A stretch of 64,000 bases of DNA from Pseudodesulfovibrio portus (GTDB lineage Bacteria; Desulfobacterota; Desulfovibrionia; Desulfovibrionales; Desulfovibrionaceae), in the NCBI RefSeq assembly GCF_026000375.1, contig NZ_AP026708.1:436501-500500 (forward strand), written 5' to 3'. This document shows positions 30,842 through 41,493 of this stretch, piece after piece. The translations under genes were made by a program, and so were the position numbers. A model generated the notes under the pieces. The model worked only from the letters and a program-made list of their open reading frames with translations. It was not told where the DNA came from and made no database searches. Position 1 is the first letter of the stretch, and the number at the start of each line of letters is the position of its first letter.

Positions 30842-31707
30842 TGCGGATAAGCAAAAAAACCGTTGTCATCTTCGGCGGCAAAACCGGTCTGCTCGGCCAA
30901 TCGCTGACCAAGGCGTTCGAAAAGGCGGGAGCCCGTCCTGTCCCTCTCTCCAGCGCGGATTGCGATATCCTGGACCCCATGGAGGTGGAGGAGCTGCTCG
31001 AACGGGAAAAACCGGACCTGGTGGTCAATGCGGCCGCCTACACGCAGGTGGACCTGGCAGAAGACGAACAGGACAAGGCCTTTGCCCTCAACGCCACGGC
31101 CCCGCCCCTGCTGGCGGCCCTGGCCGCGCGGCACAGTGCGACCTTTGTCCACTACAGCACGGATTTCGTCTTCAAGGGGAACAAGAGGACTCCCTACACC
31201 GAGGAAGACTCGGTGTCCCCGTTTTCCACCTACGGCATCAGCAAATCGGACGGCGAACGAGGGCTTCTCAAACTCGGCTACGCCAAGACCCTGATCATCC
31301 GCACCTCATGGCTGTTCGGTCCCGGCAGGACCAATTTCGTGCGCAAGATGCTCGACCTCGCCGACTGCAGAGACACCTTGACGGTGGTCGACGACCAGAT
31401 CGGCTCCCCCTCCTACGCCCCGGACATCGCAACGCACACCCTCCAGCTTCTTGAAAAGGACGCCACCGGCATATTCCACCTGGCGAACTCCGGCGAGACC
31501 TCCTGGCACGGCCTTGCGAGCATGGCCGTAAAACTGGCGGGCAAGGAGTGCGCCGTCACCCCGATCCCCACCTCGGACTACCCGACCAAGGCCGAGCGCC
31601 CCGCCTACTCGGTGCTCGACCTGGGCAAGTTCATCAAGACCACGGGCGTCACCCCGCGCAAGTGGGAAGACGCACTCGAAGAATACGTAAGGGAAATTCT
31701 GAGCTAG
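30841..31707 (+). CDS. rfbD: dTDP-4-dehydrorhamnose reductase
   Basis: A 288-residue RmlD-type reductase that completes dTDP-L-rhamnose. The NADPH-binding loop is GGKTGLLGQSL near residue 13; NAAAYTQVDLAE and HYSTDFVFKG follow, then the active-site YGISKSDGE and RTSWLFGPG. It is coupled to rfbB by a one-base overlap. It converges with the SulP fusion gene (27 bp between stops); no clear hairpin terminator is visible there. Confidence 0.93.
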   Translation: MRISKKTVVIFGGKTGLLGQSLTKAFEKAGARPVPLSSADCDILDPMEVEELLEREKPDLVVNAAAYTQVDLAEDEQDKAFALNATAPPLLAALAARHSATFVHYSTDFVFKGNKRTPYTEEDSVSPFSTYGISKSDGERGLLKLGYAKTLIIRTSWLFGPGRTNFVRKMLDLADCRDTLTVVDDQIGSPSYAPDIATHTLQLLEKDATGIFHLANSGETSWHGLASMAVKLAGKECAVTPIPTSDYPTKAERPAYSVLDLGKFIKTTGVTPRKWEDALEEYVREILS

Positions 31708-31734
31708 AAACCGGCTGCCACGGCAACCTGCGGA

Positions 31735-34461
31735 CTACAGCAGCAGATCGCGGACCTTGGCGTTGGCATCGGCCAACCGCTCGGAAAGCAGGTTGATCAG
31801 GAACCGGTTCACGGCCGTAACCAGCATGGGCGCACGCTTTTCGATGGCGTCGAGCTTGTCCAGGGTCAGCCGGTAGAGCACGCATTTCTCGGCGGCCCGG
31901 ATGGTGGCGGATCGGGGCGCAAGCGTATAAATGCCCATTTCCCCGAACACGGCTCCCGGTCCGACCTTCTTGAGGCGAAGAATCTTGCCGTCTTCCATTT
32001 CCAGCTCCACATCCAGCCGCCCCGACTCCACGAAGAACATGGAATCCGACTTGTCGCCCTGGCGGAAGATCGCCTCTCCGGTCTTGGCCACCTCTCGCTT
32101 CAGCACCTTCATCAGGGCCGGGATGTACTTCGGTTCCGGGAAAACCGGGGCCAACAGCTCGGGCAGGGCCCGTTCCTTCATCTCCAGCATGTTTTCGCTG
32201 TCGAGCACCAGCTGCTCGCACCACTCCATGGCGTAATCGAGATTGAAGAAGACCTTGAACAGCCCCTCGTCCTCACCCACGAGTCCCATTTCCTCCAAGT
32301 GCTCCTCCAGCTCGAGAGGCGCATTGGTGATGACGCACTCGATGCCGTATTCCAGCACCAACGTGCGCAGCTTGTCGAAGCCGATGCTGGCCGCCGAGGC
32401 GAACCCGTTGACCAGCGTGAAATCGAGGACGAGATACTCGACGGGCAATTTGTTGCGGTCGTCCAGCCGGACGCGGATTTCCTTTATCAGCTGTTCCATG
32501 GACCCCAGGAACAGGAACCCCTGGAGGCGCATGATGTGAATATGGTCCCCGAATTCCTTGAGAGTCCGTTTCTGGGCGGGCGCACGGTCCACATTGCTTG
32601 AATGGTTGGAGCCGGTCAGGAAGTTGCGCACCACGCCCCCCCTGCTTGCCCGGCTCACGGTGACCATCAGGGCGAGGGCGACGCCGAAGCCGATGCCTTC
32701 AAGCAGCCCCAGGCAGATGGTGGTCAGAAAGGTCAGTCGGAGCAGCCACTTCTCGTGACGGCTGGTGAATGCCGTCCTGGTGCGGAACACCCAGTCCCGA
32801 ATCAGGTCGAGGCAGACATAGATGAGCAGCCCCTCGGGCACGAACCGGGGAATCATGGGCAGCACCGTATCCGCGTAGAACAACCCCACACCGCAGACCA
32901 CGCCCGTGACGATACCCGTCACGGGCCCCCGGCCGCCTGCGGCATAGCCGCCCATGCTCCGGCCGTAGGAAAGGGAGACGGGCATGCCGCCGCACGCCCC
33001 CGAAATCATGTTGGACACGCCAAGGGCATTGTATTCCACATTGAGATCGCTCTCGCGCCCCCGCAGGATTTCCAGTTTGGTGGTCCGGAACATGACGGTC
33101 AGCACGGACAGGACCGCCAGCGCGCCGATGTAGAGCCCGTTGGCCTTGATGATTCCCCACTGGATGTTCTGAACCAGCAACCACGAATTGAAAATTTCGA
33201 CGGGGTGGATGAGCTTCGCCCCTACCGGAAAAGATACCGGCGCGGCCAATGCCCGGATGGGTTCGCTCATGCCCCATATCCCCGCGGCAAACCCCATGCC
33301 GGACGCAGCCAGCACCATGAACAGCAGAAACACGGAATTCTTGGAGCGGAACATGGCCATGAAAACCACCAATCCGAAGGCGACGCTCGGGCCTGCCGTC
33401 CTGACTGTTTCCATGGGGCGGAAGTTGCTCGAGAACGACGTTGCGATGGTGTAGATGTTGCTCCAGTCCAGGTTCAGCTGCGCCATCCCGTCGAATGCGC
33501 CGAGCAGGATGAAGAAACCCACGCCGCCGATGACGCCGCCGATTATCTGCAGCGGAATGTAGCGGACGAATTCCCCCAGGCGCAGCTTGCCGAGCAGGAA
33601 CAGGCTCAGGCCCGTGAAAAAAGCCGCCACGGCCACACCTGCCAGGATCGTGGGCAGGATGAAATCCGGGTCGTAGACGTCGGCCATGGCCTGATACATG
33701 TTCCCGACAAATAAGAAAAGGACGCCTGTCAGGACCGTCTCGGGACCGACCAGCAGGAACGGTATGCGTGAAAACAGGGAGTTGACGATGGCCCCGACCA
33801 GCACGCCCGTCAGGGCGGTGCCGAGGATGTACGGCAACAATTCGTGCAGTCCGGCCCGCGACACGACCAGCAGGGAAAGGGCGTAGACCAGGAACAGCAA
33901 CAAGACACCGGAGACGATGCCCGCGTAGAGATTGAGGGAGAACGATCCCTGCATGAACCGCCATCTGTCCGGATCTTCCGGTCCGGCCAGAATCTCGGAA
34001 TCGCCGCTCTCCTCGTTGAAATCCTCGTCCCAGACCTGCGGGACCTCGGTCTCGGCCAGGTCGCTGACGTCCACGTCCGCCTCATCGATGTCGGGGATGG
34101 TGTCGGCGGGGTCGAGGGGCGCACCGCATTGCGGGCAGTTGCCCGCGTATCCCGACTCCAGCACATGGCCGCAGGCGGGACAGATGACGTCGTCAGGCCC
34201 GTCCAGGTCTATTTCAACGTCCTGATCATCGAGATTGAGGGAGGTGAGGGGAACGCCGTCATTGCCGTCAACGGGAGCCGTCCGTGCCGGCTCTTCCGCC
34301 GGGGACTCCCCCTCGAAATCGACCTCGACGGATTCCTCTCCGTCCAGGTGGTCGACGATGGCTACGCCGACGCCGCAATCAGGGCATTTGGCCTTCCTCC
34401 CGACGAGCTTCTCGGGGACATTCCGCTCATAGCCGCAGGAGCCGCATTTGAAAATCGCCAC
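31735..34461 (-). CDS. SulP-family transporter fused to zinc ribbons, STAS and a cyclic-nucleotide-binding domain
   Basis: A 908-residue multidomain membrane protein. An N-terminal zinc ribbon (CGSCGY and CPDCG, residues 6-30) is followed by an acidic linker and a second ribbon (CPACG and CPQCG, about 95-120). Residues about 190-590 are a SulP-type membrane domain with ten or more helices and the family-like GACGGMPVSLSYGRSMGGYAAG segment. A STAS domain (VEYLVLDFTLVNGFASAA) lies around 650-740. The last 130 residues form a cNMP-binding domain (FRQGDKSDSMFFVESGRLD, then GAVFGEMGI). SulP-STAS is common, but both end additions suggest gating by a nucleotide and by zinc or redox state. Substrate unknown; sulfate or bicarbonate are typical for the family. 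The start is GTG 34461. Confidence 0.85.
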   Translation of the reverse strand: MAIFKCGSCGYERNVPEKLVGRKAKCPDCGVGVAIVDHLDGEESVEVDFEGESPAEEPARTAPVDGNDGVPLTSLNLDDQDVEIDLDGPDDVICPACGHVLESGYAGNCPQCGAPLDPADTIPDIDEADVDVSDLAETEVPQVWDEDFNEESGDSEILAGPEDPDRWRFMQGSFSLNLYAGIVSGVLLLFLVYALSLLVVSRAGLHELLPYILGTALTGVLVGAIVNSLFSRIPFLLVGPETVLTGVLFLFVGNMYQAMADVYDPDFILPTILAGVAVAAFFTGLSLFLLGKLRLGEFVRYIPLQIIGGVIGGVGFFILLGAFDGMAQLNLDWSNIYTIATSFSSNFRPMETVRTAGPSVAFGLVVFMAMFRSKNSVFLLFMVLAASGMGFAAGIWGMSEPIRALAAPVSFPVGAKLIHPVEIFNSWLLVQNIQWGIIKANGLYIGALAVLSVLTVMFRTTKLEILRGRESDLNVEYNALGVSNMISGACGGMPVSLSYGRSMGGYAAGGRGPVTGIVTGVVCGVGLFYADTVLPMIPRFVPEGLLIYVCLDLIRDWVFRTRTAFTSRHEKWLLRLTFLTTICLGLLEGIGFGVALALMVTVSRASRGGVVRNFLTGSNHSSNVDRAPAQKRTLKEFGDHIHIMRLQGFLFLGSMEQLIKEIRVRLDDRNKLPVEYLVLDFTLVNGFASAASIGFDKLRTLVLEYGIECVITNAPLELEEHLEEMGLVGEDEGLFKVFFNLDYAMEWCEQLVLDSENMLEMKERALPELLAPVFPEPKYIPALMKVLKREVAKTGEAIFRQGDKSDSMFFVESGRLDVELEMEDGKILRLKKVGPGAVFGEMGIYTLAPRSATIRAAEKCVLYRLTLDKLDAIEKRAPMLVTAVNRFLINLLSERLADANAKVRDLLL

Positions 34462-34740
34462 GCAACACCACCAAAATCTAGATGTGCTCGGTCAAGCCGG
34501 GAAGGACGAATCACCCGGACATTATCACGATCTTTTAAATACATACGTGAACCATGGCCCTGGCGCAAGCGGCTGACGAAAAATCCTCTGCATGCACTTT
34601 TTTTCAAAAACCTATACCACCTCCCTAAAGTTCCCTCCTGCTGCGTCGATAAAAACGATACGAGGAAGGCGAAATGTGCACACGGACCGTGCCGACCTTC
34701 CCCGTGTCGAGGCAATTCATCCCACGGAAGGGGCACAGCA

Positions 34741-35646
34741 ATGCGTTCACGCAACCGCGTATCCATCATAGTTTCCGACTTGGAAACACATCCCGGCCTG
34801 CCGCGCCTGTTGCAGTCCATCTCCCGCCAGTCCGCCGGATTGTCGGAAGTGGAGATCCTCGTGGCCGGGAACGGAACGCACTCCCCTTCAGATCTCGCCG
34901 CCTGGCAGGCCATCACGGGCCTGAACGACATCCGCATCCACGATTGCGACCCTTCGGCCACCCCGGCCTCGGTCCGCAACCAGGCCGCCGACGCAGCCAC
35001 GGGAGACAAGCTCCTTTTCCTGCGTCCCGATTATCGGCTGGACCCCAAGTACCTGACCACGGCCAGCTCGGTCTTCGAGGATCACCCCGACACGGACGTC
35101 ATGTATTGCGACTATATCCGCCTGGCTCCCGGCAACACCGGAGCCCGGCCCGGCATGGTCCAGTTGCCAGCCTTCCGGCCCGCCCTGCTCCAGGCGAGAG
35201 GCTTCCTGGGTCCGGGCGCGCTCATGACGCGGCGGGCCTGGGAATCCACGGAAGGATTCCGCGAAAATCCCGTATACAGGGACTGGGACCTGTGGATTCA
35301 GGCGGCCCTGGCGGGCAACGAATTCTACCATGTCAGCTACCCGCTCGCCTCCTGCGAACACCGCAAGGTGAGCTTTCGCGAAAGGGCCGAGGACGGCCGC
35401 TGCAAGGCCATGATCGTCATCCGCAACCAGGGCTTCTTCCACATGCATACCTTGCGCTGGGCCCTGGGCTACCTGCGCGGCGAGAAGTGGGCCGAGGCAT
35501 TCGGCTTCATGACCATCCCCGGCCCGGTGGACGTCACCCGGATGATGCACGACCACGCCATGCGGACCATAGGCACGGACATCCTGGCCGAAGAGGCAAT
35601 CCGCCAGTTCGAGGCCTCCCCGGACCCTGCCTGCGCCAACCGTTGA
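34741..35646 (+). CDS. Family 2 glycosyltransferase
   Basis: A 301-residue cytoplasmic GT-A glycosyltransferase. The N-terminal strand VSIIVSDLETHPGLPRLLQS replaces the usual VSVIIPxxN. ASVRNQAADAATGDKLLFLRPD corresponds to the donor-binding region, with RPD in place of the typical DxD. YRDWDLWIQAALAG is the usual acceptor/catalytic helix. An AAGGGG ribosome site supports ATG 34741. It stands alone, divergent from the SulP fusion (279 bp between starts). Donor and acceptor cannot be predicted. Confidence 0.82.
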   Translation: MRSRNRVSIIVSDLETHPGLPRLLQSISRQSAGLSEVEILVAGNGTHSPSDLAAWQAITGLNDIRIHDCDPSATPASVRNQAADAATGDKLLFLRPDYRLDPKYLTTASSVFEDHPDTDVMYCDYIRLAPGNTGARPGMVQLPAFRPALLQARGFLGPGALMTRRAWESTEGFRENPVYRDWDLWIQAALAGNEFYHVSYPLASCEHRKVSFRERAEDGRCKAMIVIRNQGFFHMHTLRWALGYLRGEKWAEAFGFMTIPGPVDVTRMMHDHAMRTIGTDILAEEAIRQFEASPDPACANR

Positions 35647-35680
35647 CGCCCCCTCCCCCGTCGCCCTCACGTACATGAAG

Positions 35681-35708
35681 AAGGCCGCCCCGTTTCCGGG
35701 ACGGCCTT
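35681..35708. terminator. Convergent terminator hairpin
   Basis: Arms 35681-35692 and 35697-35708 pair with one mismatch around a four-base loop. They lie between the plus-strand glycosyltransferase (stop 35646) and the minus-strand aminotransferase (stop 35732). T-rich tails are weak on both sides, so it may act in both directions with modest efficiency. Confidence 0.6.
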
Positions 35709-35731
35709 CCGTTTCACATGATTGCTCGATA

Positions 35732-36673
35732 TTACAGCGGTATGCCGTTATCCCGCAAATCCTGACGGATCAACTCGCGGATGCGTTTGGCCACCGGGCC
35801 GGGCTTCACGTCGTGGATGGGCTTGCCGTTGAAGCGGACCACGGGAATGGCGTCCCCGGTGGTGCCCACGATGATGATCTCCCGGGCCTCGTATATCTCG
35901 TCCTCGCTGATGCCCCGGAAGGTGACGGACATGTCGTTCTTGACCAGGTCCACGGCCCGCAGGAGCGTGGTGCCTGCCAGGGCGTTGGTGAACTCGGGGA
36001 TGATCAGCTTGCCGTCCTGGCTCACCATGCACACGTTCTCCGTGGCTCCTTCTGCCAGGAAGCCGTTGCGATCGAAACAGAACGGGTAGTCGTACCCCTT
36101 TTCCTCGGCCTCGTGCTTCATGAGGACGTTGGGCAGGTAGTCGATGGACTTGATGGTCGCCAGGTAGGACTGCTTGGCCGGGATGGAGGTCTTGAAAGCA
36201 GTGGCCCCGGTTTCGTAGACAGCTTCCTTTGGGGGGTGCAGGTCCGTGGACACGATGTACAGGCTCGTCTGCGGGCATTCCGACGGATAGACGCCGAAAC
36301 CGCCCGGACCGCGTCCGAGGAAGATACGGAGCATGCCGCTCTCCCTGCCGCCCGCACGGCATACGTCAAGGGCCAGTTCCCGTATCTCCTCCCAGGAGCA
36401 CGGAGGCTCGAGGTAGATGGACGAGGAGGACCGTTTCATGCGCTCCAGGTGCGGGTCCAGCTGATACAGCCGACCCTCCACGAATTTCATGGCCTCGAAC
36501 ACGCCGTCGCCGCGATGGACAAGGTGGTCGTCCCACGGCATGAGCATGGCTTTCGGGTCCTTGCAGATCATGCCCACACGGTGTTCGTAGAAGGCGTGGA
36601 CCTGCTCGCTGCCGGGCCGGTCCAACGCCATCACGGCATCCAGATAATCCTTGGAATCTACAATCTTGACCAC
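35732..36673 (-). CDS. Class IV aminotransferase (branched-chain or D-amino acid type)
   Basis: A 313-residue fold-type IV PLP aminotransferase. The Schiff-base lysine is in TIKSIDYLPNVLMKHEAE near residue 170, and the conserved FLAEGATENV with the PLP-contacting glutamate follows. DDHLVHRGDGVFEAMK at the N-terminal domain is typical. Sequence alone does not separate IlvE, D-amino acid aminotransferase and aminodeoxychorismate lyase. Its place 12 bp after asd, in a metF-asd unit, suggests an amino-acid biosynthetic role. Confidence 0.85.
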   Translation of the reverse strand: MVKIVDSKDYLDAVMALDRPGSEQVHAFYEHRVGMICKDPKAMLMPWDDHLVHRGDGVFEAMKFVEGRLYQLDPHLERMKRSSSSIYLEPPCSWEEIRELALDVCRAGGRESGMLRIFLGRGPGGFGVYPSECPQTSLYIVSTDLHPPKEAVYETGATAFKTSIPAKQSYLATIKSIDYLPNVLMKHEAEEKGYDYPFCFDRNGFLAEGATENVCMVSQDGKLIIPEFTNALAGTTLLRAVDLVKNDMSVTFRGISEDEIYEAREIIIVGTTGDAIPVVRFNGKPIHDVKPGPVAKRIRELIRQDLRDNGIPL

Positions 36674-36685
36674 GATCAGCCCCTC

Positions 36686-37711
<1,026 letters not shown>

Positions 37712-37742
37712 GATACTCTCTCCAACCTCTGAAAATTGTAAC

Positions 37743-38615
37743 CTATATATTCAAATTCCTGCCGATTTCGAGGACGGCCTCGGCGCGATTGAGCGTGTAC
37801 AGATGCACGCCCGGCGCACCGCCGTCGATGAGTTGCTGCGCCTGTTTGGTCGCGTAGTCGATGCCAAGTGCGTACACGGCATCGTCACCGCCCTCCTCAT
37901 GCGCCTTTTCCAGCGCGCTCAGGAATTTACCCGGTATGGCGGCACCGCACAGGCTCAATATGAACTTGGCGGACTTGAGGCTCATGATGGGCAGGATGCC
38001 GGGAATGACCGGCACGTCCGCACCCAAATCCTTGAGCCGGGCCACGTAGTCGAAATACAGCCGGTTGTCGAAAAACAGCTGGGTCACCAGAAACTCCGCG
38101 CCCTTCTTCACCTTGAGGGCGACCATGTCCAGATCGGACTGGATGGACGGCGACTCGAAGTGCGGCTCGGGATAGGCGGCACCGCCCACGCACATCTCGG
38201 GGTACCTGGCGCCGATGAACTCGATGACGTCAGTGGCGTGGCAGAACTCCTGGGAATTGAAGTCGAAATCCTCCACGCCGCGAGGCGGGTCGCCGCGCAG
38301 GGCCAGGACGTTTTCGATATCGGCAGAGCGCAGGCTCTTGAGGAAGCCGTCCAACTTTTCGGCGGAAGCGCCCACGCTGGTCAGATGGGTCAGAGGCTCG
38401 ATGCCGTGGTCCCGCTTCATGCGGGTGGCGATCTCAAGGGTGTTGTCCTGGGTACCGCCGCCTGCGCCGTAGGTCACGGATGCGAACAACGGTTCCAGTT
38501 CCTTGAGTTTTTCCACGACCTCGAAGAATCCCGGCCATGCTTCCCTTTCCTTGGGCGGGAAGAATTCCAGGGATATGAAGGGGGACTTCCCCTTGATCAG
38601 ATCACAAACGCGCAA
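37743..38615 (-). CDS. metF: Methylenetetrahydrofolate reductase
   Basis: A 290-residue TIM-barrel flavoenzyme. SLEFFPPKERE carries the catalytic glutamate, ASVTYGAGG the folate region, and LALRGDPP the FAD contact. QLFFDNRLYFDYV and PGILPI complete the signature. It supplies methyl-tetrahydrofolate for methionine synthesis and can also connect to the Wood-Ljungdahl methyl branch. It is the first gene of metF-asd-aminotransferase. Confidence 0.95.
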   Translation of the reverse strand: MRVCDLIKGKSPFISLEFFPPKEREAWPGFFEVVEKLKELEPLFASVTYGAGGGTQDNTLEIATRMKRDHGIEPLTHLTSVGASAEKLDGFLKSLRSADIENVLALRGDPPRGVEDFDFNSQEFCHATDVIEFIGARYPEMCVGGAAYPEPHFESPSIQSDLDMVALKVKKGAEFLVTQLFFDNRLYFDYVARLKDLGADVPVIPGILPIMSLKSAKFILSLCGAAIPGKFLSALEKAHEEGGDDAVYALGIDYATKQAQQLIDGGAPGVHLYTLNRAEAVLEIGRNLNI

Positions 38616-38740
38616 AGCTCTTCTCCTTCAACATAAAAAGCATGATGGCCCCTGATCGGAGCAAGAGAAGATACATACCCCTTCTGGGCACAACCTTCAA
38701 CGAAGAAATACCGGGATGTCCCGGACAATGTAAGAAATAA

Positions 38741-39127
38741 TCACCGATGGAGGGCTTCGACGATCACGATATCGGCGGGCAGAAAATCGAGGGCGGGCGG
38801 GACCGACGGATCGACCCAGGCCATGCGCTGCTTTTCAAGGGGCTGCAACTCACCTGAATAACTGTGGATGTGGAAAAAGTTCAAGCGGACTACAAATTCA
38901 TCGTATTCGTGCTCCAGGTCCTGCCAATGCTCGAATTCCGTAGGCGTAACGCCGAGCTCCTCCCTGAATTCCCGGACCAATGCGTCCTCGCGGGTCTCTC
39001 CCGGCTCTATCTTGCCGCCGGGAAACTCCCACCACCCGGCCATGCGCGCACCCTCGGGCCGCTCAACCGCCAGGTACTCCCCGTCCCGCCAGACGATGCC
39101 CGCCACCACGTCGAGGACCGGCTTCAT
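38741..39127 (-). CDS. MutT-like Nudix hydrolase
   Basis: A 128-residue Nudix protein. The Nudix box is complete: GGKIEPGETREDALVREF followed by REELGV (GX5EX7REXXEEXG). DVVAGIVWRDGEYLAVERP is the typical MutT N-terminus, suggesting 8-oxo-dGTP clean-up of the nucleotide pool or a related (deoxy)nucleotide. Its ATG overlaps the ABC-F stop by one base (TGATG), so it is coupled to that gene. A small hairpin at 38711-38724 lies after the stop but lacks a strong T-run. Confidence 0.9.
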   Translation of the reverse strand: MKPVLDVVAGIVWRDGEYLAVERPEGARMAGWWEFPGGKIEPGETREDALVREFREELGVTPTEFEHWQDLEHEYDEFVVRLNFFHIHSYSGELQPLEKQRMAWVDPSVPPALDFLPADIVIVEALHR

Positions 39128-41103
39128 CAGTCCGCCTCCTGGACGGCGTTGATGGCCTCGATCTTCTCTTCAAGCCCGGCCATCCGCTCCATAAGCGTCT
39201 CGGCCCACTCGGTGGCGTCCTTGTATGCCGCGTTGATCTTGAGCGCCTCCTCGGGTTTCTCGTAGGTGGCCGGATCATTCATCTTCAGTTCCAGATCGGA
39301 CTGCTCTTCGAGTACCTTTTCCAGGTCCGCCTCGAGCTTGTCATAATCGGCCTTGAGCGGCTTGAGTTGCCGGTAAAGCCGGTTCCGCTCCTCGGCCTGA
39401 CGGCGCTTTTCCTCCTTGGTCAGCTTGCGCTTCTCGCGCGCCGCCTCGGGATCGCAGGCCGCCTCGCCGGCCCGGCACGCCTCCTCCTGCCTGAGCTTGG
39501 CCTGGTACGCCTCGAACCCGCCGAGGTAGGGTGTGATGCCGTCTTCGTCCAGAGCCCAGACCTCCTCGGCCACCTCGTTCAGGAGATACCGGTCGTGGGC
39601 AACGAAGAGCAGCGTGCCCTCGTAGTCCTGGAGGGCCCGGATAAGCCCCTCCCGGGTCTCGATGTCCAGGTGGTTGGTGGGCTCGTCGAGAATGAGGAAG
39701 TTGGCCCTGGCCAGGAAGAGCGTGGCCAGAAGCAACCGGCTCTTCTCGCCGCCGGAAAGCCCTTTGACCTTGCGATCGAAGTACGGCTCGCCGAGCAGGA
39801 ACAGGCCGAGTACGCTCATGACCTGCTCCTCGGTCAGATTGGGGTCGGACAGACGCCGGATCTCGCCCAGCACCGTGGAGTCGAGATTGAGAATTTCATG
39901 CTGGTGCTGGCTGAAGTAGCCGACCTCGGTGCCGGAACCGATCTTGACGTGACCTTTGGTGGGCAGGAGCGCCCCGGTGATCAGCTTCAACAGCGTGGAC
40001 TTGCCCGCGCCGTTGGGTGCGACCACGGCCACTTTCTTGCCCCGGAAGAGCTGAAAATCGAGCGTGGGCCAGACGGACTTTTCGCCGTCGTCGTAATGGA
40101 ACTCGAGGTCCACCACCGAAACCGGGACCTTGTCCCCCCGTTTGGGCTCGGGAAGCCGGAAATTCAGGCTCTTGCCCCGGTGTGACGCGGCCTGGGCCTC
40201 CTTGATCTGGACCAGTTCCCGCTCCAGCTTCTCGACCTTCTTGAGCTTGCTTTGCGCCTGGGCGGCTTTGCGCGCCTTGACGCGAAATTTATTGATGTAT
40301 TTGTATTCGTTGTCGATCCTGGCCGACAGCTTGGCGGCTTCCTTGGCCCGCTGTTCCCGGTTTTCCGCGTCCCAGACCAGGAATTCGTCAAACGACCCCT
40401 TGCGCAGGACCGGTCTGGCACCGCCGAGAAACAGGACGTGGGTGCCCACCCGGTTGAGGAAAATACGATCATGGACCACGAAGGCGAGCGCGCCCCGGAA
40501 ATTGAGCAGGTACGACTCCAGCCACTCCACGGCCTCAAGATCAAGATGGTTGGTGGGTTCGTCCAGAAGCAGGACATCCGCACCCTGCAGCAACACTCGC
40601 CCGAGCTTGGCCCGCTCCCGCCAGCCGCCGGACAGCTCGCCGATGCGCTTGAACAGGTCGTCGTCGTGAAAACCCAGGCCGGTCAGAATGGCCCGCGCCT
40701 TGTGGTCCGGGTTGTAGCCGTAGAGCTCCTCGAACTCCGCCTGTCTGTGGGAAAGCTTTTCGATACGGGCTGTGTCACCTGCTGCCACGGCCTGCTCCCA
40801 CTGCTCCCAGAACTCGTTCCAGGAAGGCAGCGCGGACAGCACCCAGGAGAGCAATTGCCGATCAAGCACCTCCCCGGTCATCTCCTGGGCCACGTAGCCG
40901 ACCCGGGCGCCCTTGGACAGGGTCATCTGCCCTTCGTCGGGCCGGATTTCACCGGCCAACACCTTGAGCAGCGTACTTTTTCCGCACCCGTTGGGACCGG
41001 TCAGGGCGAGGCGCATGCCCGGCGTGATCTCAAAGGCCACGTCGGCAAACACGGACTCTCCGCCGTAGCTTTTTCCGAGATTCTGTACAGTGATGCGGGA
41101 CAT
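39127..41103 (-). CDS. ABC-F family ATPase (Uup/EttA-like translation factor)
   Basis: 658 residues with two ABC ATPase domains in tandem and no membrane segments. Walker A sequences are GPNGCGKSTLLKVL (about residue 36) and APNGAGKSTLLKL (about 345). The signatures are LSGGWRERAKL and LSGGEKSRLLLA, each followed by DEPTNHLD. The linker between domains is highly charged, and the C-terminal 100 residues are a coiled coil, as in Uup and YheS. ABC-F proteins act on ribosomes or on DNA structures. ATG 41103 fits family N-termini (SRITVQNLGKSYG); the upstream extension is not conserved. Confidence 0.92.
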   Translation of the reverse strand: MSRITVQNLGKSYGGESVFADVAFEITPGMRLALTGPNGCGKSTLLKVLAGEIRPDEGQMTLSKGARVGYVAQEMTGEVLDRQLLSWVLSALPSWNEFWEQWEQAVAAGDTARIEKLSHRQAEFEELYGYNPDHKARAILTGLGFHDDDLFKRIGELSGGWRERAKLGRVLLQGADVLLLDEPTNHLDLEAVEWLESYLLNFRGALAFVVHDRIFLNRVGTHVLFLGGARPVLRKGSFDEFLVWDAENREQRAKEAAKLSARIDNEYKYINKFRVKARKAAQAQSKLKKVEKLERELVQIKEAQAASHRGKSLNFRLPEPKRGDKVPVSVVDLEFHYDDGEKSVWPTLDFQLFRGKKVAVVAPNGAGKSTLLKLITGALLPTKGHVKIGSGTEVGYFSQHQHEILNLDSTVLGEIRRLSDPNLTEEQVMSVLGLFLLGEPYFDRKVKGLSGGEKSRLLLATLFLARANFLILDEPTNHLDIETREGLIRALQDYEGTLLFVAHDRYLLNEVAEEVWALDEDGITPYLGGFEAYQAKLRQEEACRAGEAACDPEAAREKRKLTKEEKRRQAEERNRLYRQLKPLKADYDKLEADLEKVLEEQSDLELKMNDPATYEKPEEALKINAAYKDATEWAETLMERMAGLEEKIEAINAVQEAD

Positions 41104-41182
41104 GGGTGTAGGGAATACAATCGGCGGAACAGATTGGCAAGCCGGTTTTGACCCCCGCCCCCATCCGGGGTACATAATCGTG

Positions 41183-41443
41183 ATGCGTTCCTGGTTCGTC
41201 TATCTCCTCTGTTGCGCCGACAACAGCCTGTATTGCGGCATCACCACCGACATGGACCGGCGGTTGACGCAGCACAATGCGGGCACGGCCTCAAAATACA
41301 CCCGGGTGCGCCGCCCCGTTTCCCTGGCCGCCCTGACACAGGTTGAAGACAAAAGCGCGGCCCTCAAGCTCGAAATCCAGGTCAAGAAACAATCGCGGTC
41401 CAACAAGGTAGCTTTCCTGCTCGCAGCCCCACAACCCCGATAG
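41183..41443 (+). CDS. GIY-YIG domain protein (YhbQ/UPF0213 type)
   Basis: An 86-residue single-domain GIY-YIG protein: FVYLLCCADNSLYCGITTD carries the family motif in the form VYLL and YCGIT, and RRLTQHNAGTASKYT follows. The active-site arginine and tyrosine region is retained. These small proteins are nuclease-related, of poorly defined role. ATG 41183 and GTG 41180 are both possible starts. It is divergent from the ABC-F gene. Confidence 0.88.
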   Translation: MRSWFVYLLCCADNSLYCGITTDMDRRLTQHNAGTASKYTRVRRPVSLAALTQVEDKSAALKLEIQVKKQSRSNKVAFLLAAPQPR

Positions 41444-41493
41444 GCAACCCGGCCGCCCGGATACGCTTGAATAAATGTCAACTATTGCGTATT

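Noticed and set aside
38711-38724. Terminator after the Nudix gene
   Set aside because: CCGGGA-TG-TCCCGG is short and lacks a convincing T-run on either strand, so it was not listed as a terminator.
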